Source: Acidimicrobiaceae bacterium (lineage in GTDB: Bacteria > Actinomycetota > Acidimicrobiia > Acidimicrobiales > Ilumatobacteraceae). Taken from it: DNA of 50,535 nucleotides. The DNA lies in the NCBI GenBank assembly GCA_947490975.1, contig CANLHV010000002.1, forward strand, positions 1 through 50,535, given 5' to 3'. Shown here one piece after another: positions 20,611-30,239 of the stretch; the stretch's first letter is position 1, and each line of letters begins with the position of its first letter. The notes beneath the pieces are model-generated. The model worked only from the letters and a program-made list of their open reading frames with translations. It did no database searches and had not been told where the DNA came from. Position numbers and translations under genes: made by a program.

Positions 20611-21774
20611 ATGCTTAGATATCTCACAGCGGGCGAGAGTCACGGGCAAGCCTTGGTTGTGATTGTTGAAGGTCTGCCAGCCGGGCTAGAAGTCACTTCG
20701 CAAGACATCAATGCCGAATTGGCCCGACGTCGCTTGGGTTTTGGGCGTGGCCCGAGACAAAAGTTTGAACAAGACGAGATCGTTTTGATTGGCGGTATCC
20801 GTCACGGTCGCACACTTGGCTCGCCGGTCGCGATTGAGATTAAAAACAGCGAGTGGTTTCGCAGCGATGTGTGGCACGAAGAGATGTCTCCTGAGCCCGG
20901 CAAGACAAAAAAGCCACTGACTCAGCCGCGTCCGGGACATGCCGATCTGACCGGAATGCAGAAATATGGCTTTGATGATGCGCGCGACGTACTCGAGCGA
21001 GCGAGCGCCCGTGAGACTGCTGCGCGAGTTGCAGCCGGCGCATTGGCAAAGCTGTTGCTGAAGCAGATCAATGTTTCTGTATTTTCACATGTTCTGCAAT
21101 TGGGTTCGGCGCGAAGCGAAAATTTGGTGCGACCGCAAATTTATGATCTCGACCAAATCGATGAGTCTCCTGTGCGATGTTTCAATGCTGACGCCGAAGC
21201 AAAAATGATTGCCGAGATCGAAAGTGCAGCTAAAGATGGCGACAGTCTCGGTGGCATTGTTGAGGTGTTGGCTTACGGCATGCCTGTTGGTCTTGGCAGT
21301 TATGTGCACTGGGATCGAAAACTTGATGGATTGTTGGCACAAGCGATAATGAGTATTCAAGCCGTCAAGGGTGTCGAAATTGGTGATGGCTTTGAAGTTG
21401 CATCGCGACGCGGTAGCAATGCGCACGATGCAATCATCTGGAACGAGTCTGCAAACAAGTACTCGCGTGAAACCAGTTTGGCTGGTGGCACCGAAGGGGG
21501 CATGTCAACTGGTGAAATGCTGGTTGTACGTGCGGCGATGAAGCCGTTGGCAACTTTGAATCGTCCAACATTGAAGACCGTCGACACTGTGACTAAGCAA
21601 GAAACCGTAAGTTTCAAAGAGCGCACCGATGTAACCGCGGTGCCTGCAATGGGTGTTGTGGCTGAGACGATGGTCGCCTTAGTTTTGGCACAAGAAGCTC
21701 AACGCAATTTCGGGGGCGACAGCGTCGAAGACTTTGCGCGAAATGCCGAGAATTTCGCAAAGAGAATAAGTTGA
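20611..21774 (+). CDS. aroC: Chorismate synthase
   Basis: LRYLTAGESHGQALVVIVEGLPAG; RPGHADLTGMQKYGFDDARDVLERASARETAARVAAGA. Confidence 0.98.
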   Translation: MLRYLTAGESHGQALVVIVEGLPAGLEVTSQDINAELARRRLGFGRGPRQKFEQDEIVLIGGIRHGRTLGSPVAIEIKNSEWFRSDVWHEEMSPEPGKTKKPLTQPRPGHADLTGMQKYGFDDARDVLERASARETAARVAAGALAKLLLKQINVSVFSHVLQLGSARSENLVRPQIYDLDQIDESPVRCFNADAEAKMIAEIESAAKDGDSLGGIVEVLAYGMPVGLGSYVHWDRKLDGLLAQAIMSIQAVKGVEIGDGFEVASRRGSNAHDAIIWNESANKYSRETSLAGGTEGGMSTGEMLVVRAAMKPLATLNRPTLKTVDTVTKQETVSFKERTDVTAVPAMGVVAETMVALVLAQEAQRNFGGDSVEDFARNAENFAKRIS

Positions 21775-22304
21775 ATTTGATCGTTCTTGTTGGGCTGATG
21801 GGGTCGGGTAAGACCACTGTTGGCCGAGAGCTTGCCAAAAAACTGAATCTTAGATTTGCTGATTCTGATGAATTGATTGAAAAACATGCCAAGCTTTCGG
21901 TGCGCGAGATATTTGTCGAAAAAGGTGAACCTGAGTTTCGTCGTCTCGAAACTGAAGCGCTGATAGACGCTTGTGCGAAAGATGAACCGACAGTTCTTGC
22001 TGTTGCTGGTGGTGCCGTAGTGTCCGAGAAAAATCGCGCTCTACTTGTCGAACGTGCGCGCTGTGTCATTTGGCTTGATGCACCGACGTCAACTTTGGTC
22101 GGCCGAACTGGGCGAGCCAAGCACCGACCGCTACTAGATGGTGACCCAGTCGGAACTTTGAACCAGATGCGATCTGACCGTGAGAGTTTTTATCAGCAGA
22201 TCGCAACACACAAAGTCGCAACGCAGTCGCTGAACGTTGCACAAGTGGTCGACAAAGTGATTGAACAATGTGGTCTCTCTACTATTTCAGGAGAGCAAAA
22301 GTGA
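21771..22304 (+). CDS. aroK: Shikimate kinase
   Basis: LIVLVGLMGSGKTTVGRELAKKL; FADSDELIEK; VLAVAGGAVVSEKNRALL. TTG start overlaps the aroC stop. Confidence 0.95.
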   Translation: MNLIVLVGLMGSGKTTVGRELAKKLNLRFADSDELIEKHAKLSVREIFVEKGEPEFRRLETEALIDACAKDEPTVLAVAGGAVVSEKNRALLVERARCVIWLDAPTSTLVGRTGRAKHRPLLDGDPVGTLNQMRSDRESFYQQIATHKVATQSLNVAQVVDKVIEQCGLSTISGEQK

Positions 22305-23323
22305 CGACGCATCAAATTAAAGTTGCTTTAGGTGATCGTTCATACGCTGTTTTGGTCGGTCATGGTGTAATAAATCAACTCGAAACGATGCTGCCAAAAT
22401 CGGCGAAGCGAGCAGTTGTGATCACTCAGAAAAATGTCGCGCTTCAGCCCAAGTTGAAAATTCCGAGCACGACCATCGTCATCGGCGATGGCGAAGAGCA
22501 TAAAAATATGCAGACAATCGAGATGATCGCAGAGAAGTTTGCTGAATTTGGTTTGACTAGAAACGATGTCGTCATTGGTGTCGGTGGGGGCATGGTCACC
22601 GACATAGCGGGCTTTGCAGCCGCAAGTTGGCACCGCGGAACTGCGGTAGTGCATGTTGCAACCTCGCTTGTCGGCATGGTCGACGCAGCGATCGGTGGAA
22701 AGACAGGCGTGAATATCGCACAAGGCAAAAATTTGGTAGGCGCGTTCTGGCAACCAAGTGGGGTGATCTGCGATTTAGATGCACTCGAGACTTTGCCTCA
22801 GCGTGAGATGCGCTGTGGTCTAGGTGAAGTTGCAAAGTATCACTTTTTGACAGGTGACGATCTTCTTGCTCTTGAAATGTCTGAACGAATAGCAAGATGT
22901 GTTGAGATCAAAGCGAGAATTGTTGCAGCAGATGAACGTGAGAGTGGTGGCCGCGCACTTCTCAACTACGGGCATACGTTGGCCCACGCATTAGAGCGCT
23001 CGAGCAATTTCTCGTTAGCCCACGGCGAGGCAGTTGCCGTTGGCATGATATTTGCCGCACATCTTGCGCATGCGATGCAACGGATCGGAACACCACGAGT
23101 CGAGGAACATTATCGGGTAATCGGCGAAACATATGGACTCAAAGTCAAGCCTGATGAAAAAATCGAACGTCGTGAACTAATTGATTTGATGCATCACGAC
23201 AAAAAAGCTGTTTCGGGTTTGACGTTTGTCTTGGATGGTCCGTCGGGCATTGAAATTGTCAGTGGGGTTGCCGAAGCCCATTTAATGCAAGCATTCGACG
23301 CAATGCAACTGAACGAGAAGTAA
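22301..23323 (+). CDS. aroB: 3-dehydroquinate synthase
   Basis: GVGGGMVTDIAGFAAASWHRGTAVVHVATSLVGMVDAAIGGKTGVN; LLNYGHTLAHALE. GTG at 22301 overlaps the aroK stop (GTGA). Confidence 0.96.
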   Translation: MTTHQIKVALGDRSYAVLVGHGVINQLETMLPKSAKRAVVITQKNVALQPKLKIPSTTIVIGDGEEHKNMQTIEMIAEKFAEFGLTRNDVVIGVGGGMVTDIAGFAAASWHRGTAVVHVATSLVGMVDAAIGGKTGVNIAQGKNLVGAFWQPSGVICDLDALETLPQREMRCGLGEVAKYHFLTGDDLLALEMSERIARCVEIKARIVAADERESGGRALLNYGHTLAHALERSSNFSLAHGEAVAVGMIFAAHLAHAMQRIGTPRVEEHYRVIGETYGLKVKPDEKIERRELIDLMHHDKKAVSGLTFVLDGPSGIEIVSGVAEAHLMQAFDAMQLNEK

Positions 23324-23333
23324 TCTAATAGTC

Positions 23334-23792
23334 ATGGCTAAGTCAAATTCACAGTTAGTTCTTGTGCTTAGCGGGCCGAATTTAAACTTGTTGGGTCAAA
23401 GACAGCCAGAAATCTATGGCACCGACTCGTTGCAAGATCACATGCGTCGAGTCGAGGAGACTGCGACACAGTTGGGTCTGCAGATCGAGACAGTTAGTGC
23501 CCAGGGGGTTGCTGAGATAGTCGAGGCGATTCACTCGGCGCGAGGTCGATGCGCAGCAATCATTATTAATCCAGGTGCGTTGACACACTTCGCATGGAGC
23601 CTGCACGATGCTCTGGCAAGTTTTGCGGGTCCAATTGTTGAAGTTCATCTTTCGAACCCAACTACTCGTGAACCGTGGCGTCACGAGAGCGTCGTCGCCC
23701 CTGTTGCGTCTGGTTCGATTGCAGGTTTTGGTGCCGACTCATACGTTTTCGCCGTGCGAGCAGTTGCAACGTTGTTAGACAGGAAAAAATAG
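23334..23792 (+). CDS. aroQ: Type II 3-dehydroquinate dehydratase
   Basis: VLVLSGPNLNLLGQRQPEIYG; INPGALTHFAWSLHDAL; EVHLSNPTTREPWRHESV. Confidence 0.96.
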   Translation: MAKSNSQLVLVLSGPNLNLLGQRQPEIYGTDSLQDHMRRVEETATQLGLQIETVSAQGVAEIVEAIHSARGRCAAIIINPGALTHFAWSLHDALASFAGPIVEVHLSNPTTREPWRHESVVAPVASGSIAGFGADSYVFAVRAVATLLDRKK

Positions 23793-23796
23793 ATTT

Positions 23797-24957
23797 ATGA
23801 CTATTACATCAGTTACATCACTCGACGCTGCCAAAAAATTGTCGCCACTGGTTGTAGGTGGGCGAGACAAATTAGTTCGCGCAGAGATGCAACGCCTAGG
23901 TGCCAGTGCCGATAGCGGACTGCTGGTCGTAGATCTGAACAACATTCGCTGGCTTACCGGATTCACAGGTTCTGCCGGCACTTTGATTGTGCGACCCGAT
24001 GAAATGGTTCTTGTGGTCGATGGTCGTTATGGAGATCAGGCTCGTGAACAAATTCGAAACTCGGGTGCCAGTTGCGAAATTATCGAAGGTAGAAGCGCTG
24101 TCGCACTGCGAGAGGCTTTAACAAACGCAACAAAGTCGTTGAAGATAGTGCGTTTTGATTCTGGTGAGTTGACGGTGAGTCAACTCGAAAACATGACCGA
24201 GCAACTGTCGAGCGAATTGCAAAAAATTGCGCCTGTGGTGCCTAAGTTGCGTCGCCGAAAGACCGAACCAGAGATTGAGCGAATGCAACTCGCAGCTTTG
24301 GCCACTGATTTTGCAATGGCTGAGGTCGTGCCGATGCTCTCGCAGGGTCTAACTGAGCGAGATATTCGTGATGAACTTGACTATCGAATGCGGCGACACG
24401 GTGCCGAGTTCACCAGTTATGACACGATTGTGGCGAGTGGCCCCAACGCTGCGCGACCTCATCATCGCCCGGTTAGTCGTCGCATCGAAACTGGAGACAG
24501 CGTTGTGATCGACGTTGGTGGCCTGGTCGATGGCTATCACTCTGACATGACGCGCACATATTTAATCGGTGATGTTGATCCTGTTTTGAGTGAGATGCAT
24601 GAAGTGGTTAGCCAATCGCAACTACTTGGCCTCGCAGCGGTAAGAGCCGGAGTACTGGCACAAGACGTAGACAAAACTTGTCGTGATTACATTGCTGACG
24701 CAGGCTTTGCAACTGAGTTCACGCACAGCACGGGCCATGGTGTGGGTCTGCAAATTCATGAGATGCCGTGGGTGCGAACTGGTTTTGCAGAACCCCTAGA
24801 AGTCGGAGAAGTAGTAACCGTTGAACCTGGCGTCTATCGTGAAGGGCTCGGTGGCGTGCGAATTGAGGACTTAGTCGTCGTTACGCAGTCGGGCTGCCGA
24901 ATACTTACATCAAGCAAAAAGGATCGACAGTGCCTGCAATTACAACCAACGACCTAA
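23797..24957 (+). CDS. M24-family Xaa-Pro aminopeptidase
   Basis: NNIRWLTGFTGSAGTLIV; VIDVGGLVDGYHSDMTRTYLIG; HSTGHGVGLQIHEMPW; EVVTVEPGVY metal-ligand motifs. Confidence 0.93.
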   Translation: MTITSVTSLDAAKKLSPLVVGGRDKLVRAEMQRLGASADSGLLVVDLNNIRWLTGFTGSAGTLIVRPDEMVLVVDGRYGDQAREQIRNSGASCEIIEGRSAVALREALTNATKSLKIVRFDSGELTVSQLENMTEQLSSELQKIAPVVPKLRRRKTEPEIERMQLAALATDFAMAEVVPMLSQGLTERDIRDELDYRMRRHGAEFTSYDTIVASGPNAARPHHRPVSRRIETGDSVVIDVGGLVDGYHSDMTRTYLIGDVDPVLSEMHEVVSQSQLLGLAAVRAGVLAQDVDKTCRDYIADAGFATEFTHSTGHGVGLQIHEMPWVRTGFAEPLEVGEVVTVEPGVYREGLGGVRIEDLVVVTQSGCRILTSSKKDRQCLQLQPTT

Positions 24958-25493
24958 AGAACGGCATCACCCTCGAAATTGACAATGGTCTTTTTACCGT
25001 TGTTGACTTTCAGCACGTAAAACCTGGCAAGGGTGGCGCCTTTGTACGTACAAAGCTTCGTAACTTGCGAACGGGCAACATTCTTGAGCGAACTTTCAAC
25101 GCTGGTGTTCGTGTTGAACAAGCAATACTCGATCGCGCAGACATGCAGTTTTTGTACAAAGAAGGCGATGATTTTGTTTTCATGGATACCGAGTCATACG
25201 AGCAGATCAACATCACGCCGCGAGCATTGGGTGAGGCATCCGACTTTCTAGTCGAAGGCTCCAAGGCGATAATTGCTCAATACAAAGATGAAATAGTGAG
25301 CGTTGAAATCGCCGTGACGGTCGAGCTCAATATCGCTGAAACCGAGCCTGGTATTCAAGGCGATCGCGTTTCGGGCGCACGAAAGCCGGCAACTCTTGAA
25401 ACTGGCAAGGTTATTCAGGTGCCGCTGTTTGTCAACATTGGCGATCGAGTCAAAGTTGATACCCGCTCAGGCGAATACATAACGAGAGTTTGA
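24930..25493 (+). CDS. efp: Elongation factor P
   Basis: NDLKNGITLEIDNGLFTVVDFQHVKPGKGGAFVRTKLRNL; 28-nt overlap with the preceding peptidase. Confidence 0.97.
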   Translation: MPAITTNDLKNGITLEIDNGLFTVVDFQHVKPGKGGAFVRTKLRNLRTGNILERTFNAGVRVEQAILDRADMQFLYKEGDDFVFMDTESYEQINITPRALGEASDFLVEGSKAIIAQYKDEIVSVEIAVTVELNIAETEPGIQGDRVSGARKPATLETGKVIQVPLFVNIGDRVKVDTRSGEYITRV

Positions 25494-25912
25494 TGTCATT
25501 ACCCCGTAAGGCCAAAGTCGGGGACGACGTACGCAGTACCGCTCGTGAACGTGCAGTTCACTTTTTGTATGAGGCAGAGTCACGCAGCATAAAAGTAGAA
25601 GAAGTTATAGCTGCTCAAGTTCTTGGCGTTGACGACTTAGTGACTTCGTTGGCTAAAGGCACAGAATCTAAGCGTCAAGAGACAGATGAATTGATTTCAG
25701 AGTTTTCACACACGTGGACAATTCAGCGAATTCCTGCCGTTGATCGCAATGTTTTGCGGTTGGCTATTTATGAGTTGATAGAAAGAGTCGATGTCCCCGT
25801 CGCAGTCGTAATTAATGAAGCAGTGGAGCTCGCAAAAAGATTTTCTACCGAAGAGTCTGGCAAATATGTAAATGGCATGCTTTCAGCTATTGCTAAACGG
25901 GTGCGCGCTTAA
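25490..25912 (+). CDS. nusB: Transcription antitermination factor NusB
   Basis: RERAVHFLYEAESR; IPAVDRNVLRLAIYELIERVDVPVAVVINEAVELAKRFSTEESGKYVNGML. Confidence 0.94.
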   Translation: MMSLPRKAKVGDDVRSTARERAVHFLYEAESRSIKVEEVIAAQVLGVDDLVTSLAKGTESKRQETDELISEFSHTWTIQRIPAVDRNVLRLAIYELIERVDVPVAVVINEAVELAKRFSTEESGKYVNGMLSAIAKRVRA

Positions 25913-25945
25913 GGGTTAGAAAAGGTTGGGTATACGAGAAAGTTT

Positions 25946-27382
25946 TTGAGCAGCCTGCGCTTTCGAGCCGCGCAGATTTCGGTTTGGCAAACTGCGACTG
26001 GTTCATTGATTGCACTTTTGTTCGTCTATCTGGCTGCAATGAGTGTTGAACTGCATCGCGGTTTGAACACATCTGCTTACGACTTCGGACTTTACGACCA
26101 AGGAATTTGGCTGTTGTCGAGATTTGAAAACCCATTTGTGACGCTGATGGGCAGAAATTTGTTCGGTGACCATACGAGTTTCATTCTGATTTTTTTAGTG
26201 CCGCTTTACTGGGTGGTTGGTTCAAGTTCGCTTTTGTTCATTGTTCAATCAATGGCGATTGCCGCCGGGGCGATACCAGTTTTTCTGTACACACGCAAAC
26301 GACTTGAAAGTGAAATTGCCGCAACAATTTTTGCGCTCGTCTACCTGATTCACCCTGCGACTGTTTGGATCGGCATTGAGAATTTTCATCCAGATTCGTT
26401 CTTGGGCTTGATCGTGGGTATGGCTCTTTACGCGGCTCTCGAGCAGCGATGGCGATTATTGCTCGTTTCAATTTTGTTGAGTCTGAGCGTTAAAGAAGAC
26501 GTCGCCCTTGTGATATTTCCACTTGGTATCTGGCTCGCTTTTAGAAAGAGTCTTAAAATTGGTCTTTTAACCGCAGGCTTATCGCTGTGGTACATGATCA
26601 TTGCAATTTTTGGAATACAAAAAGGAATCAATGGTGTTCCATTCAGAAATAGCTGGCGGATCCCATTTGGTGGCGTTCGAGGTTTATTGAAGACGACATT
26701 CTCTGAGCCCGCGAAGCTTGGAGCGCATCTATTGTCTGAGTCGCGTCCGTTCTATTTGTTGCAGATGATTTTGCCATTTGGTTTCATTTTTTTGGCATTC
26801 CCTGAAGTAGCCGCAATCTCTTTTTTGGTGATCGGCTTAAACATCTTGAGCACTTTTTGGTATCAATTTCACGTTGAATATCACTACTCATTTATTGCTG
26901 TGCCGGTGCTCGTATTTGGCACGGTTTATGCAATTGGACGTTTACCACAGAAGTTTCGCCAGTGGTTGATTGGGGTTTGTTTAGTGGCGAGTATCTTTTC
27001 GGCGTTCATGTGGTCGCCTTTGCCAGGTGCACGCACTGAACTTAAATACAACGGAAGCAATCATCCGATGGTTCTTGCTGCACAAGAAGCGCTGAGCAAG
27101 GTTCCAGAATCTGCAATAGTTAGTGCTTATCATCCGTTGACTGCCCAGTTGGCGCGCCGTGAAAGAATTTACGCGTTCCCGGTGCCGTTTGAACGAGCAC
27201 TCTATGGTCTCGATGCCTTTGCCGCGGGTGATGTCTTGCCATTTGTTGATGAGATCGAGTACGTAGTTTTGCCAGCAAACATGGATGATCAGATGCAAGC
27301 GATTTGGTCGCCGGTTCAGTCAGATTTTGAAATTACGTATGCCAATTCTTGGTGGGTGGTATTCAAGCAAAAATCGAAATAA
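25946..27382 (+). CDS. DUF2079-like polytopic membrane protein
   Basis: Multiple TM stretches; AYDFGLYDQGIWLLSRFENPFVTLMGRNLFGDHTSFIL and YLIHPATVWIGIENFHPDSF resemble DUF2079 predicted membrane proteins. Probable TTG start. Confidence 0.8.
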   Translation: MSSLRFRAAQISVWQTATGSLIALLFVYLAAMSVELHRGLNTSAYDFGLYDQGIWLLSRFENPFVTLMGRNLFGDHTSFILIFLVPLYWVVGSSSLLFIVQSMAIAAGAIPVFLYTRKRLESEIAATIFALVYLIHPATVWIGIENFHPDSFLGLIVGMALYAALEQRWRLLLVSILLSLSVKEDVALVIFPLGIWLAFRKSLKIGLLTAGLSLWYMIIAIFGIQKGINGVPFRNSWRIPFGGVRGLLKTTFSEPAKLGAHLLSESRPFYLLQMILPFGFIFLAFPEVAAISFLVIGLNILSTFWYQFHVEYHYSFIAVPVLVFGTVYAIGRLPQKFRQWLIGVCLVASIFSAFMWSPLPGARTELKYNGSNHPMVLAAQEALSKVPESAIVSAYHPLTAQLARRERIYAFPVPFERALYGLDAFAAGDVLPFVDEIEYVVLPANMDDQMQAIWSPVQSDFEITYANSWWVVFKQKSK

Positions 27383-27404
27383 CGATCGCTCTGGGCAGCA
27401 CTGC

Positions 27405-27410
27405 TATATT
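27405..27410 (+). promoter_or_regulatory. Candidate -10 element for the pyr operon
   Basis: TATATT about 70 nt upstream of pyrR; no clear -35. Confidence 0.4.
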
Positions 27411-27437
27411 GACGAGCGAAGTTTAAAAACCAGTTCA

Positions 27438-27471
27438 CCGTCAAATGAGTCCTGTGAGGCTCGAACGGAGG
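27438..27471 (+). promoter_or_regulatory. PyrR-binding RNA hairpin overlapping the pyrR Shine-Dalgarno
   Basis: AGTCCTGTGAGGCT (27448-27461) matches the PyrR binding loop AGUCCNGNGAGGCU. Outer stem CCGT (27438-27441)/ACGG (27465-27468) overlaps GGAGG (27467-27471). Confidence 0.8.
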
Positions 27472-27478
27472 AGTAAAA

Positions 27479-28030
27479 GTGAATAAGTCTGCGAGTTCTA
27501 ACTCGTCGCGCGAGGCGATGACTGCGGCCGATGTGCGCCGTGCGATTGTTCGAATTGCCCATGAAATCGTCGAACGCAATCACGGTGTTGAAGGCTTGGC
27601 GATAGTCGGGTTGCAACGAGGTGGCACATGGTTGGCCGAAGAAATAGCTGCGCAGATCAACAACATCGAAAAAGAAGTCAAAGTGCCTGTCGGCGCTCTT
27701 GATGTCAGCCTGCACCGCGACGACATCGGACTGCGTCCAGTTTCGCTCGGCGCAATCAGCAACATTCCGTTTGATTTGTCTGGTGCGACTGTCGTTGTCG
27801 TCGATGATGTTTTGTATACAGGTCGCACGGTGAGAGCCGCGATGGAAGGGTTAAACAATTATGGGCGACCTCGGGCAGTGCAACTGGCGGTTCTAGTAGA
27901 CCGTGGACATCGCGAATTGCCGATTCGTCCAGACTTTGTCGGCAAAAATTTGCCCACACATCGGGGCGATGAAGTCTCGGCAACGCGTGACGGCGTGTTC
28001 GTAACGCCAAACCCAGAGGTCAAGTCATGA
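27479..28030 (+). CDS. pyrR: Bifunctional pyr operon regulator/uracil phosphoribosyltransferase PyrR
   Basis: RIAHEIVERNHGVEGLAIVGLQRGGTWLAEEIA; VVVVDDVLYTGRTVRAAME; GTG start with GGAGG. Confidence 0.97.
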   Translation: MNKSASSNSSREAMTAADVRRAIVRIAHEIVERNHGVEGLAIVGLQRGGTWLAEEIAAQINNIEKEVKVPVGALDVSLHRDDIGLRPVSLGAISNIPFDLSGATVVVVDDVLYTGRTVRAAMEGLNNYGRPRAVQLAVLVDRGHRELPIRPDFVGKNLPTHRGDEVSATRDGVFVTPNPEVKS

Positions 28031-28962
28031 AGCACCTGCGATCAATCGACGAACTAGGTCTCGAAGGGCTGACTGGTTTGTTGCAGTTGACAGATCACAT
28101 GGCTGAGATCAATCAGCGACCGGTACCAAAAGTGCCGGCACTTCGCGGGCGCACTGTGGCGAGTTTGTTTTTCGAAGATTCAACTCGCACTCGTTTAAGT
28201 TTTGAAACTGCCGCCAAGCGGCTTTCGGCCGACACCTTGACTTTCAATGTTTCAACTTCGAGTGTCAATAAAGGCGAATCGCTTCGCGATACCGTGGCGA
28301 CGATCACTGACATGGGTGTTGATGCCTTTGTGGTTCGGCACAAGTCGGTGGGTATTCCATGGCAGATAAGTCAGTGGACATCTGCATCAATAATCAATGC
28401 AGGTGATGGTGCACATCAGCATCCGACTCAGGCACTCGTCGACTGCTACACCATTCGCGAGGCAACGCATGCGCAGAACTTTTCTGGGATGAAAATTGCA
28501 ATAGTCGGAGACATCAAACACTCGCGAGTGGCGCGCAGCAACATTCAAGCCTTTACATTGCTCGGGGCAAACGTGGTGCTTGTTGCGCCGCCAACTTTGT
28601 TGCCACCCGATGTTTCGCATTGGCCTGTGACCGTCTCGCACAAACTAGATGAGATCATCGACAAAGTTGATGTGCTCTACATGTTGCGTTTGCAAAGTGA
28701 ACGCATGGCGCAAGGTCATGTACCCACTCTTCGTGAGTACAGCGAACAATACGGCTTGACACAAAAGAGAGTTCTCGCTCTTAAGTCTGACGCGATAGTC
28801 ATGCACCCTGGGCCAATGAATCGAGGTGTCGAGATGCAGATTGATCCATCTGACGTAAAGAACTCTTTGATTCATCGACAAGTGGCAAACGGTGTATCAG
28901 TGCGAATGGCAGTTCTATTTGAGTTGCTTGGCAGTGGTTCGAGCCTTGGAGGTCAAGCATGA
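28027..28962 (+). CDS. pyrB: Aspartate carbamoyltransferase catalytic subunit
   Basis: FFEDSTRTRLSFETAAKRL; GDGAHQHPTQALVDCYTI; MHPGPMNRGVEM. Confidence 0.97.
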   Translation: MKHLRSIDELGLEGLTGLLQLTDHMAEINQRPVPKVPALRGRTVASLFFEDSTRTRLSFETAAKRLSADTLTFNVSTSSVNKGESLRDTVATITDMGVDAFVVRHKSVGIPWQISQWTSASIINAGDGAHQHPTQALVDCYTIREATHAQNFSGMKIAIVGDIKHSRVARSNIQAFTLLGANVVLVAPPTLLPPDVSHWPVTVSHKLDEIIDKVDVLYMLRLQSERMAQGHVPTLREYSEQYGLTQKRVLALKSDAIVMHPGPMNRGVEMQIDPSDVKNSLIHRQVANGVSVRMAVLFELLGSGSSLGGQA

Positions 28963-30239
28963 GTAAGTCAATCGTGATCAAGGGTGGCACAGTAATCAAT
29001 CGAAACTCGCAAGAAATTGTAGATGTGAAAATCGAAAACGATTTCGTTACTGAAGTAGGCAAAAATCTAAAAGGCGACATTCAACTTGATGCTTCAGGTT
29101 GTATTGTCAGCAGTGGATTTGTTGATTTGCACGCACATTTGCGTGAACCTGGCAAAGAAGAAGCCGAGACGATTGAAACAGGCAGTCGGGCCGGGGCATT
29201 GGGTGGGTACACGGCACTTGTTGCCATGCCGAATACTGATCCTCCTCAAGATTCGGTAGCCGTAATCGACTTTGTGCGCGAACAAGGAAAGCGCGCAGGT
29301 TTGGTCGATGTCGTACCTAGTGGTTGTATAACTCTTGGCCGTCAAGGTGAGTCGCTGGCACCGATGGCCGAATTAGCAAATGCAGGTGTAACGCTGTTCA
29401 CCGACGACGGCAACGGTGTGCAAGACGCTGCACTGATGCGCCGAGCTCTCGAGTATGCAAAAGGTCTTGGCATAACTCTTGCACAACATTGTGAAGTTGC
29501 TGAGCTGACCAAAGGCGCAGTGATGAACGAATGCAGTTGTTGCACCGACTTGGGACTGCCGGGTTGGCCGGCGATCGCCGAAGAATTGATGGTTTTTCGA
29601 GATATCGAATTAGTACGCATTACTGGTGCCTCGATGCACTTTCTTCATTTGTCAACGATGCGAAGCGTCGATTTAGTGAGAGCGGCCAAGCGAGATGGTC
29701 TTCCGATTACGGCAGAAGTAACGCCACACCATTTGTCGTTAACCCAAGAACTTCTGGCAAGTTATAACCCGGTGTTTAAAGTGAATCCGCCGTTGCGATC
29801 GATCGAAGATATTCAGGCGCTTAAAGCTGGTTTGTTAGATGGCACGATTGATGCAATTGCGACCGATCATGCGCCGCATCCTCGACGCGACAAAGAGATG
29901 TCGCTTGACCTGGCACCTCCCGGAATGTTGGGTCTCGAAACTGCTCTGGGTGTTGTTTTGGCCGAAGGCGGATGTGAAATTCGCGATGTAGTTGCATTGA
30001 TGAGTTGGAACCCAGCAAAAATTGCGCGAATCGACGCCGAGCACGGAAGAGATGTCGTTGCGGGGGTTAAAGCGAACCTTTGTGTGTTCGATCCTCAACT
30101 AACTTGGAGCGTTGACCCCGAACGACTAGCCAGCAAGAGCATTAATACGCCATATGTTGGTCGCACGCTTCGGGGTCGAGTGAGACACACAATTTTTAAA
30201 GGAACAACAACTGTGATTGATGGTCAAGCGCAACGATGA
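28959..30239 (+). CDS. pyrC: Dihydroorotase
   Basis: GFVDLHAHLREPGKEEAETIETGSRAGALGGYTALVAMPNTDPP; IDAIATDHAPHPRRDKE. Confidence 0.97.
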   Translation: MSKSIVIKGGTVINRNSQEIVDVKIENDFVTEVGKNLKGDIQLDASGCIVSSGFVDLHAHLREPGKEEAETIETGSRAGALGGYTALVAMPNTDPPQDSVAVIDFVREQGKRAGLVDVVPSGCITLGRQGESLAPMAELANAGVTLFTDDGNGVQDAALMRRALEYAKGLGITLAQHCEVAELTKGAVMNECSCCTDLGLPGWPAIAEELMVFRDIELVRITGASMHFLHLSTMRSVDLVRAAKRDGLPITAEVTPHHLSLTQELLASYNPVFKVNPPLRSIEDIQALKAGLLDGTIDAIATDHAPHPRRDKEMSLDLAPPGMLGLETALGVVLAEGGCEIRDVVALMSWNPAKIARIDAEHGRDVVAGVKANLCVFDPQLTWSVDPERLASKSINTPYVGRTLRGRVRHTIFKGTTTVIDGQAQR

